DNA from: Aurantibacter aestuarii
GTDB lineage: Bacteria; Bacteroidota; Bacteroidia; Flavobacteriales; Flavobacteriaceae
NCBI RefSeq assembly: GCF_003008425.1
Contig: NZ_PXOQ01000007.1
Span: 372,001-436,000, forward strand
DNA: 64,000 nucleotides
Reading direction: 5' to 3'
Shown here: positions 17,420 through 25,469 of the stretch, piece by piece
Numbering within the stretch: the first letter of the stretch is position 1
Layout: the number at the start of each line of letters is the position of its first letter
Program-made: the position numbers and the translations under genes
The notes under the pieces: model-generated
What the model was told of the DNA's origin: nothing
Database searches by the model: none
What the model saw: the letters and a program-made list of their open reading frames with translations, nothing else

Positions 17420-18657
17420 ATAAAACTTATTAAGGATATAATTAATGTAAAGGCACTAATTAAGATAGTATTTTTAAGGAACATTTTTTTGTATTGATAA
17501 AGTATAAAAAACTGAATAGCAGTTGCAATTATAACTAAAACATACAATATTAATACTGTTTGATAAAACGATACTACGTCTTTTATAAAGTATGATACTA
17601 TAAAAAAGAGAATTAGTAATACACTAAAGCCATAATTCATTTTAGAAGCTAAATTTTCCCTATAAATAACGCTTTCATTATTAGCTAAAACAATCCAAAA
17701 AAACATCTGAAAGCATAAAATGTTATAACTTAATTTATATGTTTCGAATGTTTCAAATAATTTAAAAAAATGGATTCCAAATAATGGAACTACAAAAAAA
17801 GTTATAATAACTGAACATAAAATAATAATCAAAAAAACCGAAAAAAAACGGTCTAATTTTTTTAATGAAAATGTATATATCTTTTTAAAATAAATAATAG
17901 ATAAAACTTGGTGTATAATTAATACAAATGATGCCATTCTAAAGTAAAAACTAAAAATGGCAATTAGATTTTTATCATTAAAAATATACTCAACTAATAA
18001 CCTTCCAGAGTTAGCTACTAACAATATTAAACAACCAGAAATCATAACGCTTTTTCCGTACTTTACTAATTTTAGGTATCTTTTAATATTATGTGAATTA
18101 AGCTTTACAGCATTTTTTAAAGTTAATGTAATGTAGAAAACACTATAACAAATTGAAAAGTAGAATACAAAATTTATATTGCTCCTTTGTGTAAAGTACA
18201 TAAACACATAAGCTAGTAATAATACTATGTAAAACATAGAGTCTGTAATAACTGCCTTTATAATGTTTTCATTGGTTTTGTCTATTGTGGAGTACATCAT
18301 TTGATTACTTAATGTGTACATAAATAAAACGGATAAAATAAGTTCGAATGAATTATGAAATAGTAAAATGATGCAAAGAAGTATTAAGCTTGACACTAGC
18401 AAATACATATAGAAAACTTTAAAGCCAACAAATATGGTTTTTAGATTTCTTTTAAGCTTAAAATATGGATAAGCACTTGTTACACCTAAACTAATTATGG
18501 AAGCTGCAATAAATGCTATGTTTAGAGCATATTCAAAAGAGCCATAATCTGTCTTTGTAAGTTGATTAGAAAGTAATAATGGGGCAAAAAAAACAGTTGC
18601 TTTTGAAAATCCAAAAGCAACCAAAAATAATAGTCTTTTTTTTAAAATTGATTTCAA
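17410..18657 (-). CDS. wzx: Wzx-like polysaccharide flippase (MOP superfamily)
   Basis: This 415-residue protein has about twelve predicted transmembrane helices and the flippase signature at the N-terminus: KKRLLFLVAFGFSKATVFFAP followed by LTKTDYGSFEYALN near residue 35. It would move undecaprenyl-PP-linked repeat units across the inner membrane. The start is a TTG at 18655-18657, two bases after the beta-helix lipoprotein stop. No ATG lies before the conserved segment. It is the only flippase in the window, so it probably serves the whole locus. Confidence 0.85.
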   Translation of the reverse strand: MKSILKKRLLFLVAFGFSKATVFFAPLLLSNQLTKTDYGSFEYALNIAFIAASIISLGVTSAYPYFKLKRNLKTIFVGFKVFYMYLLVSSLILLCIILLFHNSFELILSVLFMYTLSNQMMYSTIDKTNENIIKAVITDSMFYIVLLLAYVFMYFTQRSNINFVFYFSICYSVFYITLTLKNAVKLNSHNIKRYLKLVKYGKSVMISGCLILLVANSGRLLVEYIFNDKNLIAIFSFYFRMASFVLIIHQVLSIIYFKKIYTFSLKKLDRFFSVFLIIILCSVIITFFVVPLFGIHFFKLFETFETYKLSYNILCFQMFFWIVLANNESVIYRENLASKMNYGFSVLLILFFIVSYFIKDVVSFYQTVLILYVLVIIATAIQFFILYQYKKMFLKNTILISAFTLIISLISFIWL

Positions 18658-18659
18658 TA

Positions 18660-19715
18660 TTATTTAACTACTTTTCTAATAACACAGTTACTAAGTTCAT
18701 TGGCAAAAATCGGCAATTTCTTGTCTCCACCAATTAATGTCACTTTTTCTATTGTGGTTGGCTCTCCAATATTACCTTCATCTAACCAAACTGAATAGGT
18801 TCCTTTAGAATCATTTGTATTAATAGTTACAGAACCTATAGAACTATTATTACATTTGTTAAGCCATAGACCTGTAATTTTTTGAGTATCTCCTTTCTCA
18901 GAATCCTCTAAATCACTAACATTATTATAGTTTCCATTACCATAATTATCTATATTTATGTTATTTATTATGTGGTTATTACCTGTTAAATAAATAGCAT
19001 GCCTATCACAATTTGTAATAGTAATTTTATTTATTTCTAAATTTGATGGATTATTATTCCAACCGTGTACTTGTAAAGCAGCTCTCGTTAAAGTATGATT
19101 ATCTGCAGAAGAACCCACACCATTAATTTCTAATTCATTTATATAAACATAATCTACGCCAGCGTATATGTCGCAACCCATAGATGATGATTTAATACTG
19201 TTTTTAGAAATATCTGAGGTAATTATTAACTTATCAAACTCTATGTCCTTTGAGTTTCTCATAAAAACTTTATAATATGTTGTGATAACTCCAGAGACCT
19301 TTATGTCCTTTGATTTTTTTAAAGAATCATTATCTATAATATAGATTGGTCCTGTAAATTTTGCATTTTTTGATATTATTTCAACATTTTCTAACCCCTT
19401 AATAAAAATACCAAAATTGTAAGTCCCTTCTGGAAACAGGATTGGGAATTTATATTTAGATGATATTTCTAAAACAGTTTCAATAGTAGATTTTTTACTG
19501 TAAGGATGTATTTTATCATTTTCTCCAATAATAATTCCATATCTTCTTACATCACCAATTTCATAGACGTCATTAATTGCATAATTTTTTTCAATTACTT
19601 TCCAGTTTGTACTATTTTCTTTATCCTGTACTTTATCTATTTTTATTTCTTTATTTTCTTCTTTACAGGATATTGTTATAATAATTAAAACAATTATGTA
19701 TATAGTATTTTTCAT
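18660..19715 (-). CDS. Predicted lipoprotein with right-handed beta-helix fold
   Basis: The 351 residues begin with a lipoprotein signal (hydrophobic residues 4-15, lipobox ITISC, Cys17) and a charged KEENKEIKIDK linker, so the protein is tethered to a membrane outside the cytoplasm. The rest reads as parallel beta-helix rungs with many short Asn/Asp/Ile repeats such as ITNCDRHAIYLTGNNHIINNINIDN (described, not a single motif). This fold is common in pectate lyases, polysaccharide epimerases and phage depolymerases. No specific catalytic residues can be assigned. It overlaps the upstream polymerase by 4 bp, so its product is made together with the polymerase. Binding, trimming or epimerising the glycan is inference. 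Confidence 0.65.
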   Translation of the reverse strand: MKNTIYIIVLIIITISCKEENKEIKIDKVQDKENSTNWKVIEKNYAINDVYEIGDVRRYGIIIGENDKIHPYSKKSTIETVLEISSKYKFPILFPEGTYNFGIFIKGLENVEIISKNAKFTGPIYIIDNDSLKKSKDIKVSGVITTYYKVFMRNSKDIEFDKLIITSDISKNSIKSSSMGCDIYAGVDYVYINELEINGVGSSADNHTLTRAALQVHGWNNNPSNLEINKITITNCDRHAIYLTGNNHIINNINIDNYGNGNYNNVSDLEDSEKGDTQKITGLWLNKCNNSSIGSVTINTNDSKGTYSVWLDEGNIGEPTTIEKVTLIGGDKKLPIFANELSNCVIRKVVK

Positions 19716-21037
19716 TTAAAAAAGCGTATTTGTTTTCTTTCATTATTTACCTGAAATATGATTTTACTTGATGCTAATTTAAATAAAAAAATGAATAGCA
19801 AAAGTGAAAATATAGTATAAAGTCCTTGTGCAGAGTCTATAAAATTAATTACAGGAATAAAAAAATCTATAATTAGGAAGTAAAACAACAAAGGAATGTA
19901 TTTAAAATTTCCTTTTAATATTTTATTATATACTATACTTTGTAATATACCAAAAAAGAACATAAAAAAAGGAGCTAACCATCCAAAATCTATATATGTT
20001 GGCCCAAAAAAAGTTGTATATATACCAGTTCTTGGGGCGCTATTCTGTATTTTATTTAAATCTATATTTGTTCCTAATATAATATTTGTAAACTTAAATA
20101 TTATACCAAATGTAAAAGCTCCATAGTAATGTGGGTTTTCATAATTTTTTTGTAAATAAGCAAACTCAAATATTCCATGACAATAATATTGTGCTACATT
20201 CATATGAGTAAGCTTTGCCATTTTTAGTGTTTTTATTTCGGTATTAATAATATTATCTCTTGCTTTTTCAGTGGGTTCTAATGTAAAATTGTAAACTGCG
20301 TTTGTTAATATATGTTTTATTGCTCTTTCATCTGTAACCATATATTCTTTAGTTCTTTCAACAAAAAATCTTGTTGTAATCAACAAACCTATAAATAAAA
20401 ATATTCCAATAATTAAAGTTTTTGATAGAGTAAATTTTATTAGTTGAAAATAGCTAACAATTATTGCGAAAAATATAATTACGATAAATATACCAGACCT
20501 AGAACCCATTATTAAATTATCGAAAACTGGTAAGAAAAAAACTACAAGACAAATTAAACCAAAGAATTTTGACTTTAATTTTAAAAAATGAAATAAAAAA
20601 AATGGAATATATGAAAACGGAGTCATCATGGCTGACAAGACCCCAAAAATACTTGGTTTTATAGCCACTAGTAACTTTCTGTTTTCTATAGTTGTATCTC
20701 CAATTACAATTTGTCTTATTACTAATTTATCTATTAGTCTAAATACAAAACCTAATATGGCTACTGTAATAAAAATATATAATAGTAGTAAAACTGTTTC
20801 TTTTTTTGGAATAAACTTCTTATTAATAGTTACTGGGGTTTTTCTAATAAGAAGAAAACCCGTGAACAAGGCAATATAATTTATAAAAATATATAAAATA
20901 CTTACAAAAGAGGCTGGTTCTTTAATTTGCATTGAGGCAGAAAAAAAGAAAAAAAGCCACAAAAGAATACCGAAAAATGTAACTCTTTGGGGGTTGAATT
21001 TTTTTAAAAAAGTAGTATTTATAAGCTCAAAATTCAT
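19712..21037 (-). CDS. Wzy-type O-antigen/oligosaccharide repeat-unit polymerase (copy 2)
   Basis: This 441-residue polytopic protein (about ten helices) shows the same landmarks as the protein at 14889-16145: a MGSRSGIF segment near residue 177, HMNVAQYYCHGIFEFAY in the periplasmic loop, and TTFFGPTYIDFGWLAPFF before a late helix. The two are clearly homologous but divergent, so this is an old duplication or two separate acquisitions. It would join repeat units in the periplasm. The ATG overlaps the upstream acyltransferase by 4 bp and it is followed with another 4-bp overlap by the beta-helix lipoprotein. Confidence 0.7.
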   Translation of the reverse strand: MNFELINTTFLKKFNPQRVTFFGILLWLFFFFSASMQIKEPASFVSILYIFINYIALFTGFLLIRKTPVTINKKFIPKKETVLLLLYIFITVAILGFVFRLIDKLVIRQIVIGDTTIENRKLLVAIKPSIFGVLSAMMTPFSYIPFFLFHFLKLKSKFFGLICLVVFFLPVFDNLIMGSRSGIFIVIIFFAIIVSYFQLIKFTLSKTLIIGIFLFIGLLITTRFFVERTKEYMVTDERAIKHILTNAVYNFTLEPTEKARDNIINTEIKTLKMAKLTHMNVAQYYCHGIFEFAYLQKNYENPHYYGAFTFGIIFKFTNIILGTNIDLNKIQNSAPRTGIYTTFFGPTYIDFGWLAPFFMFFFGILQSIVYNKILKGNFKYIPLLFYFLIIDFFIPVINFIDSAQGLYTIFSLLLFIFLFKLASSKIIFQVNNERKQIRFFK

Positions 21038-21771
21038 TCTTTAAGATACACTTTATCAATCACATCTGGATTATCTAACCTTTTTAATTTTCTCTTTACC
21101 ACTTCAATATCATTATCTAAATATCTTAGCGGTTGATTTACATACATTCCAGATTTTTTAAGGTTTTTTGATAAAATACTTCCAGATCCAACAGAAATAG
21201 CATTTAATATCTTTACACCAGGATTAAATATACAACCCGATCCAATATATACATTATTACCTATCTCTATCTTACCATCTATTCTAACTCGATCTTCTCC
21301 TGTGTTAGCATGCATGTAGCCATGCGTCCATATTTGGGATCTAATACCTGCAAGTGTTGTAAAATTACCCATAGTTATACTATTTGTAAGATCTAAATAA
21401 TGTTCTGATGTTACTTTTGAAAGTTCTCCAAGTTTTAGAACGCTTTTACCATAAGTTACACCTAAATTCGCTCTCACTAATTTATTTGAATTTCCAATTG
21501 CTGAGCGTTTACCTAGCTCAATATCAAATGGTCCTTTTATTTTATTTAAATGACCTATATAGCTTTGATCTTCTAAGTACAACTTATCGCATTTAATAAA
21601 ATTAAAGTGTCCAATTTTACTATTCCCAATCATATTAATATCTGATAGTAAAATAATCGAAAAACCAATTTTAGCCTTGTTTGTTATATTTACTCCAAAT
21701 AATCTTAAAAAAAAATTAGGTAGTTTAAAAGGCAGTAGGCATAATAATGCGAAAAAATATTTTTTAATCAT
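21034..21771 (-). CDS. Left-handed beta-helix (hexapeptide) acyltransferase-like protein
   Basis: These 245 residues contain irregular hexapeptide rungs from about residue 40 to 210, with a mid-protein SQIWTHGYMHANTG segment holding candidate catalytic histidines and a late ITIGNNVYIGSGC-like run (here EIGNNVYIGSGCIF). The N-terminal ~35 residues are hydrophobic and basic and may touch the membrane. Proteins of this shape acetylate or otherwise acylate sugars from acyl-CoA. It overlaps its neighbours by 4 bp at both ends, so it is coupled to a second hexapeptide acyltransferase upstream and a polymerase downstream. The target sugar is unknown. Confidence 0.75.
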   Translation of the reverse strand: MIKKYFFALLCLLPFKLPNFFLRLFGVNITNKAKIGFSIILLSDINMIGNSKIGHFNFIKCDKLYLEDQSYIGHLNKIKGPFDIELGKRSAIGNSNKLVRANLGVTYGKSVLKLGELSKVTSEHYLDLTNSITMGNFTTLAGIRSQIWTHGYMHANTGEDRVRIDGKIEIGNNVYIGSGCIFNPGVKILNAISVGSGSILSKNLKKSGMYVNQPLRYLDNDIEVVKRKLKRLDNPDVIDKVYLKE

Positions 21772-22265
21772 AATACTCTGTTTTTTGCGCCTACAATTAT
21801 TTCACTTTCATTAACATTTTTAGTAATCACAGCTCCTGCCCCAATTATTGCATTTTTTCCGATGGTAACACCTCCTAAAACCATAACATTCGTTCCTAAC
21901 CATACACCATCTTCAATAACTATTGGTTTTGATATATGTTTATAAGGTTGTTGTGTTGAAAAATCTAAACCAGCCGTTTCTAATATCACACCTCTTGAAA
22001 GCGTTACATCATTACCAATTGTTATAGGACTCATAGCACCTAAGCTAGAGTATTTACCAATTCTACAATAATTACCAATAGTAATATTTTCTCCATGCTT
22101 TATTTCTGTTGTGTAATGACATAAGCTATCTCCAGAATTCTTTACTAAAGCTTTAAATTTAAGATTACTTAATACTCTAACAAATAAAGACTGAATTCTT
22201 ATAAAGAATAATACAGTATATCTAACAAAAAATATTGAAGAAAAAAATTGTGCTATTTTTCTCAT
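21768..22265 (-). CDS. Hexapeptide O-acetyltransferase (maltose/galactoside acetyltransferase-like)
   Basis: This 165-residue left-handed beta-helix protein has clear rungs: HGENITIGNYCRIGKYSSLG, then ITIGNDVTLSRGV, IVIEDGVWLGTNVMVLGGV and ITIGKNAIIGAGAVITKNV. This matches the NodL/LacA/WbbJ type that moves acetyl from acetyl-CoA to a sugar hydroxyl. The protein is short and contains little beyond the catalytic helix and a basic, hydrophobic N-terminal segment. It is coupled to the second acyltransferase (4 bp overlap) and starts on the last base of the PhyH gene stop. O-acetylation of the glycan repeat is the likely role. Confidence 0.85.
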   Translation of the reverse strand: MRKIAQFFSSIFFVRYTVLFFIRIQSLFVRVLSNLKFKALVKNSGDSLCHYTTEIKHGENITIGNYCRIGKYSSLGAMSPITIGNDVTLSRGVILETAGLDFSTQQPYKHISKPIVIEDGVWLGTNVMVLGGVTIGKNAIIGAGAVITKNVNESEIIVGAKNRVL

Positions 22266-23143
22266 TATTTGACAATTAATCTATTAATATATTTACTGTA
22301 CATAAAATCTTTAACTTTTACTGGCGTATATTCTTCTATTCCAATATCTTGTAATGAGTATTGAACTTGAAGTAACAACCTCTCCTCTTTTTCAGGCAAT
22401 AGACCTTTATGAAAACCATATGTATTTACCATAAACATACTACCTTTATCTCCTGTAAAATATAACACGTTTTCTTTTCCAAAATGATTTTCTATTTCCT
22501 TATCACTATACCTTTTTATTTTGGTTAAAGTATTACTTGAAACCGAGTTTTGTACATAAACATGTGGTCCACTTTTTAATGTTACGTCTGTTAAATATAA
22601 AAAAAGCTTGCAAAACTTATAATCATCTACATCTCTATGAAAGAATTGTGCTTGTTCCGCTTGATCTTTGTTAGGCATAGACCACCAGCAATTTATATTA
22701 CTTATAGTAGGTTTTGCTCCTAAAAAATTTTGAGTTAATTTTAAAATTTCTGGGTCGTTAGCTATATCCATTATTTCAGGAATTTTAGCTAAGTCTGATC
22801 TCTTGTAATTGGCAACATGAACAGCACTCGGGATATCCTTATGTAAAAAATCTCCAAGCTCTGGCCTGTAAGGGTCACAACACTTTAAGCCCAATAACTT
22901 TTTTTTAATATTATTAACCTCTTCTATATTTATAATTTTTCCAAAGTCTATAAAGCCTAAAGAGTTTAAGCTGTTATTGTACTCTTTGTCTAAAATTGAA
23001 GATCCCGAAAAATTTTCTTTACCAATTTTAGATGCTATTTTTTTACTTATTTGTTCTCTTTTATCAAAATCTTGAACGCTTCTTTGATAATAAAATTTAA
23101 TTTTTGATAAAGATCCAAATCGATTTATTAATTTTCTTATCAT
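22265..23143 (-). CDS. Phytanoyl-CoA dioxygenase (PhyH)-family Fe(II)/2-oxoglutarate oxygenase
   Basis: This 292-residue protein has the non-haem iron facial triad expected of PhyH enzymes: HxD in QFFHRDVDDYKF (about residues 175-185) and the distal His in NTYGFHKG near residue 246, followed by the 2-oxoglutarate-binding Arg in ERLLLQVQYSL. The intervening SGPHVYVQNS strand is also typical. Such enzymes hydroxylate small molecules or glycan substituents using O2. It sits directly between a predicted glycosyltransferase and the acyltransferases, with single-base overlaps on both sides, so a substrate in this glycan pathway is likely. Which group is hydroxylated is unknown. Confidence 0.8.
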   Translation of the reverse strand: MIRKLINRFGSLSKIKFYYQRSVQDFDKREQISKKIASKIGKENFSGSSILDKEYNNSLNSLGFIDFGKIINIEEVNNIKKKLLGLKCCDPYRPELGDFLHKDIPSAVHVANYKRSDLAKIPEIMDIANDPEILKLTQNFLGAKPTISNINCWWSMPNKDQAEQAQFFHRDVDDYKFCKLFLYLTDVTLKSGPHVYVQNSVSSNTLTKIKRYSDKEIENHFGKENVLYFTGDKGSMFMVNTYGFHKGLLPEKEERLLLQVQYSLQDIGIEEYTPVKVKDFMYSKYINRLIVK

Positions 23144-24450
23144 TATTTTTCTATGATTTCATTAAAAGCACTCACAATTAAATTAATATTATCCTCATCT
23201 AAACAATTAGGATCATTAAAAACATCTGAGACATTTCCTTCATAACTTGTCCGGTTTAATAGATTTATGAGACCTATTTTTTCATCTAAAGTTGCTTTAG
23301 GAAAGCTATCGTTTTTAACATTTAATATGATGTCTTCTAAGTTATCTAGTTTTTCTAAATAAATACAATTTTTTACTGTATTATTTAAAGTCTTTATAAG
23401 TGTAACTACAGGTTTATTTGCCAATATACTTTCTATGGCTACTGTTCCTGTGACTGTTATAATTAAATCAAAATCATTAAAAACTTCTGTCATTGAGGTT
23501 GAGTGACTAATCATTTTTATTTTTTTATGATTAGAAACAAAATGAATCATATCGCCATCCACCTCATATCTTGGTTTAGGATTTGGCTTTACATATAGTA
23601 TAGCATCTTCTGGCAGGTTTTCAACAATTTCCTGTATTACTTTTAATTGGTTTCTTCTAGGTCTTCCCCAAACATCTATATTTTCTTCAGGTTGAACTTG
23701 TAGGGGATATAAAACTTTAAAACCATCTGTTTTATCTACTCCTTCTTGGGCTAAAACGTCCCATTTTTGTTTATTCTGGTTTTTAGTTTTTTCAATTTTT
23801 AATTTTACAAAAGGGCTTGGTGTATTATATTTTTCACCTAAATAATAACCTCTCGTTTTATATAATTTATCTTGAAGTTTCTCAAACTTAGTTTTTACTA
23901 ACGGCTTCATATAATCTGGAGCAATCACTCGTCCATTTATATTGTCTATAATTTCTATCGCTTTTTCTCTAGGAAGATCTTTATTGCAACCACCATAAGA
24001 TTCCATTGTATGATAAAGGTAAAAGGTAAATTTATTGGTTGGGTAACGACAAGGTAGTGGGTTTAAATATTTAATTCCAAGTTCTTTACAGTGTTTTGCA
24101 ATTAATAACTCATGAAATAGCGTACACTCTCCAAAAATAAAATCTGGATGAATCTCATGAACTAACTTTTTTAACACCTCGGAATAATAATAAAAATGGC
24201 TTTTATCTTTATACTCGAAGTAATTCATGTTACGATCGGATTCTATAATGTAGTCTATAGATTTATCTGGCGTATAAGTTTTACTATTTTTTTTGGGATA
24301 CGGAATTATGTGTGTGTTAAATTTACTTTTAGGTGCAAATTTTTTGTTTTGAACAATCCAAAATATATCATGTCCTTGCTCTTGAAGTTTTAATGCTATA
24401 GCTTCAAAGAAAAAGGTTTTATATTGATTTTCTACAAATAGTAATTTCAT
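23143..24450 (-). CDS. Capsule-type (KpsS/LipB-like) GT-B glycosyltransferase, candidate pseudaminic acid transferase
   Basis: These 435 residues have two Rossmann-like halves. The N-terminus (KLLFVENQYKTFFFEAIALK) and the C-terminal VTGTVAIESILANKPVVTL block match the capsule-polysaccharide-synthesis glycosyltransferases, whose GT...E...KPV motif binds the nucleotide. Members of this broad group use CMP-activated acidic sugars such as Kdo, and some relatives transfer nonulosonic acids. The gene directly follows pseI with a 2-bp gap, at the end of the pseudaminic acid genes. Transfer of CMP-pseudaminic acid or its derivative is therefore a reasonable inference, not shown by motifs alone. Confidence 0.65.
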   Translation of the reverse strand: MKLLFVENQYKTFFFEAIALKLQEQGHDIFWIVQNKKFAPKSKFNTHIIPYPKKNSKTYTPDKSIDYIIESDRNMNYFEYKDKSHFYYYSEVLKKLVHEIHPDFIFGECTLFHELLIAKHCKELGIKYLNPLPCRYPTNKFTFYLYHTMESYGGCNKDLPREKAIEIIDNINGRVIAPDYMKPLVKTKFEKLQDKLYKTRGYYLGEKYNTPSPFVKLKIEKTKNQNKQKWDVLAQEGVDKTDGFKVLYPLQVQPEENIDVWGRPRRNQLKVIQEIVENLPEDAILYVKPNPKPRYEVDGDMIHFVSNHKKIKMISHSTSMTEVFNDFDLIITVTGTVAIESILANKPVVTLIKTLNNTVKNCIYLEKLDNLEDIILNVKNDSFPKATLDEKIGLINLLNRTSYEGNVSDVFNDPNCLDEDNINLIVSAFNEIIEK

Positions 24451-24452
24451 TA

Positions 24453-25469
24453 TTATTTTATTAATTCTAAACTTAAAGGAGTCCCTTTTTTATAATCTTC
24501 TAAAAAGGTTTTTCCTAAAACCTCATCGTAATATTTAGGGTGCAAACCAAAACTTGGTCTAACAGATTTAATGTTTTTCTCTGAAAGTGTTTGACCAGCT
24601 CTAACATCTTCAGCGATAAAAAGTGACCTAGAAAATTCTCTGCTAGACTTCTTTTTTTTAGTCATTTCATAATCTACTTTGCCCATCATCTTTTCTGTTA
24701 GCCGCACAGCATTTACCATTTGGGTAAACTCTTGCTCGTCTAATGAAAAGTGAGCATCTGCTCCGCCAATAGATTTATCTAAAATAAAATGCTTTTCTAT
24801 AACTGTTGCCCCTAAAGCAACTGCGACTACTGGAGTTTCTGTACCTAAAGTATGGTCCGACAAGCCAGATTTAACTTTAAACCTATTTACAATATCTGGT
24901 ATGGTTAATAAATTTGCATCTTCTGGCTCGGCAGGATAAGCAGATGTGCATTTTAAAATAGTTATATCATTATTACCTTGTGCTTTACAAGTTTTTATAG
25001 CTAATTCAATATCCTCAATAGTTGCAATACCAGTAGAAATAATAACAGGTTTTTGTTTTGATGCCACATATTTAATAAGTGGTATATCTGTAATTTCAAA
25101 AGAAGCAATTTTATATATAGGTGCTTCAAGCGTTTCTAAAAAATCTACCGCAGAAATATCAAAAGGCGAAGAAAAACAAACTAAACCTTCTTCTTTTGCT
25201 AATTGAAATAATTCCTTATGCCATTCCCAAGGTAAAGAGGCTGTTTTATATAAATCATGTAAATATTGCCCATCCCAAGAGGTGCCTTGAGAAATTTTAA
25301 ATAAATCACTTTTTACATCTAGTGTAATGGTATCTGCCGTATAGGTTTGCAATTTAATTGCGTCTGCACCAGCACGTTTTGCCGCTCTAACGGTTTCTTT
25401 AGCTATATTTATATCTCCACCGTGATTTGCTGAAAGTTCTGCAATGATAAAGCACTTTTGAGTGTTCAT
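24453..25469 (-). CDS. pseI: Pseudaminic acid synthase
   Basis: PseI condenses 2,4-diacetamido-2,4,6-trideoxy-L-altrose with phosphoenolpyruvate to give pseudaminic acid. The 338 residues form a NeuB-type TIM barrel (IIAELSANHGGDINIAKE at the start, DAIKLQTYTADTITLD, KIASFEITDIPLI, SGLSDHTLG, VIEKHFILD) and a C-terminal SAF domain from about residue 285 (SRSLFIAEDVRAG). The SANHGG start and length favour PseI over sialic (NeuB) or legionaminic (LegI) synthases, and the surrounding pse genes agree. It starts one base before the end of the PseG-PseH gene region and is co-transcribed. Confidence 0.95.
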   Translation of the reverse strand: MNTQKCFIIAELSANHGGDINIAKETVRAAKRAGADAIKLQTYTADTITLDVKSDLFKISQGTSWDGQYLHDLYKTASLPWEWHKELFQLAKEEGLVCFSSPFDISAVDFLETLEAPIYKIASFEITDIPLIKYVASKQKPVIISTGIATIEDIELAIKTCKAQGNNDITILKCTSAYPAEPEDANLLTIPDIVNRFKVKSGLSDHTLGTETPVVAVALGATVIEKHFILDKSIGGADAHFSLDEQEFTQMVNAVRLTEKMMGKVDYEMTKKKKSSREFSRSLFIAEDVRAGQTLSEKNIKSVRPSFGLHPKYYDEVLGKTFLEDYKKGTPLSLELIK

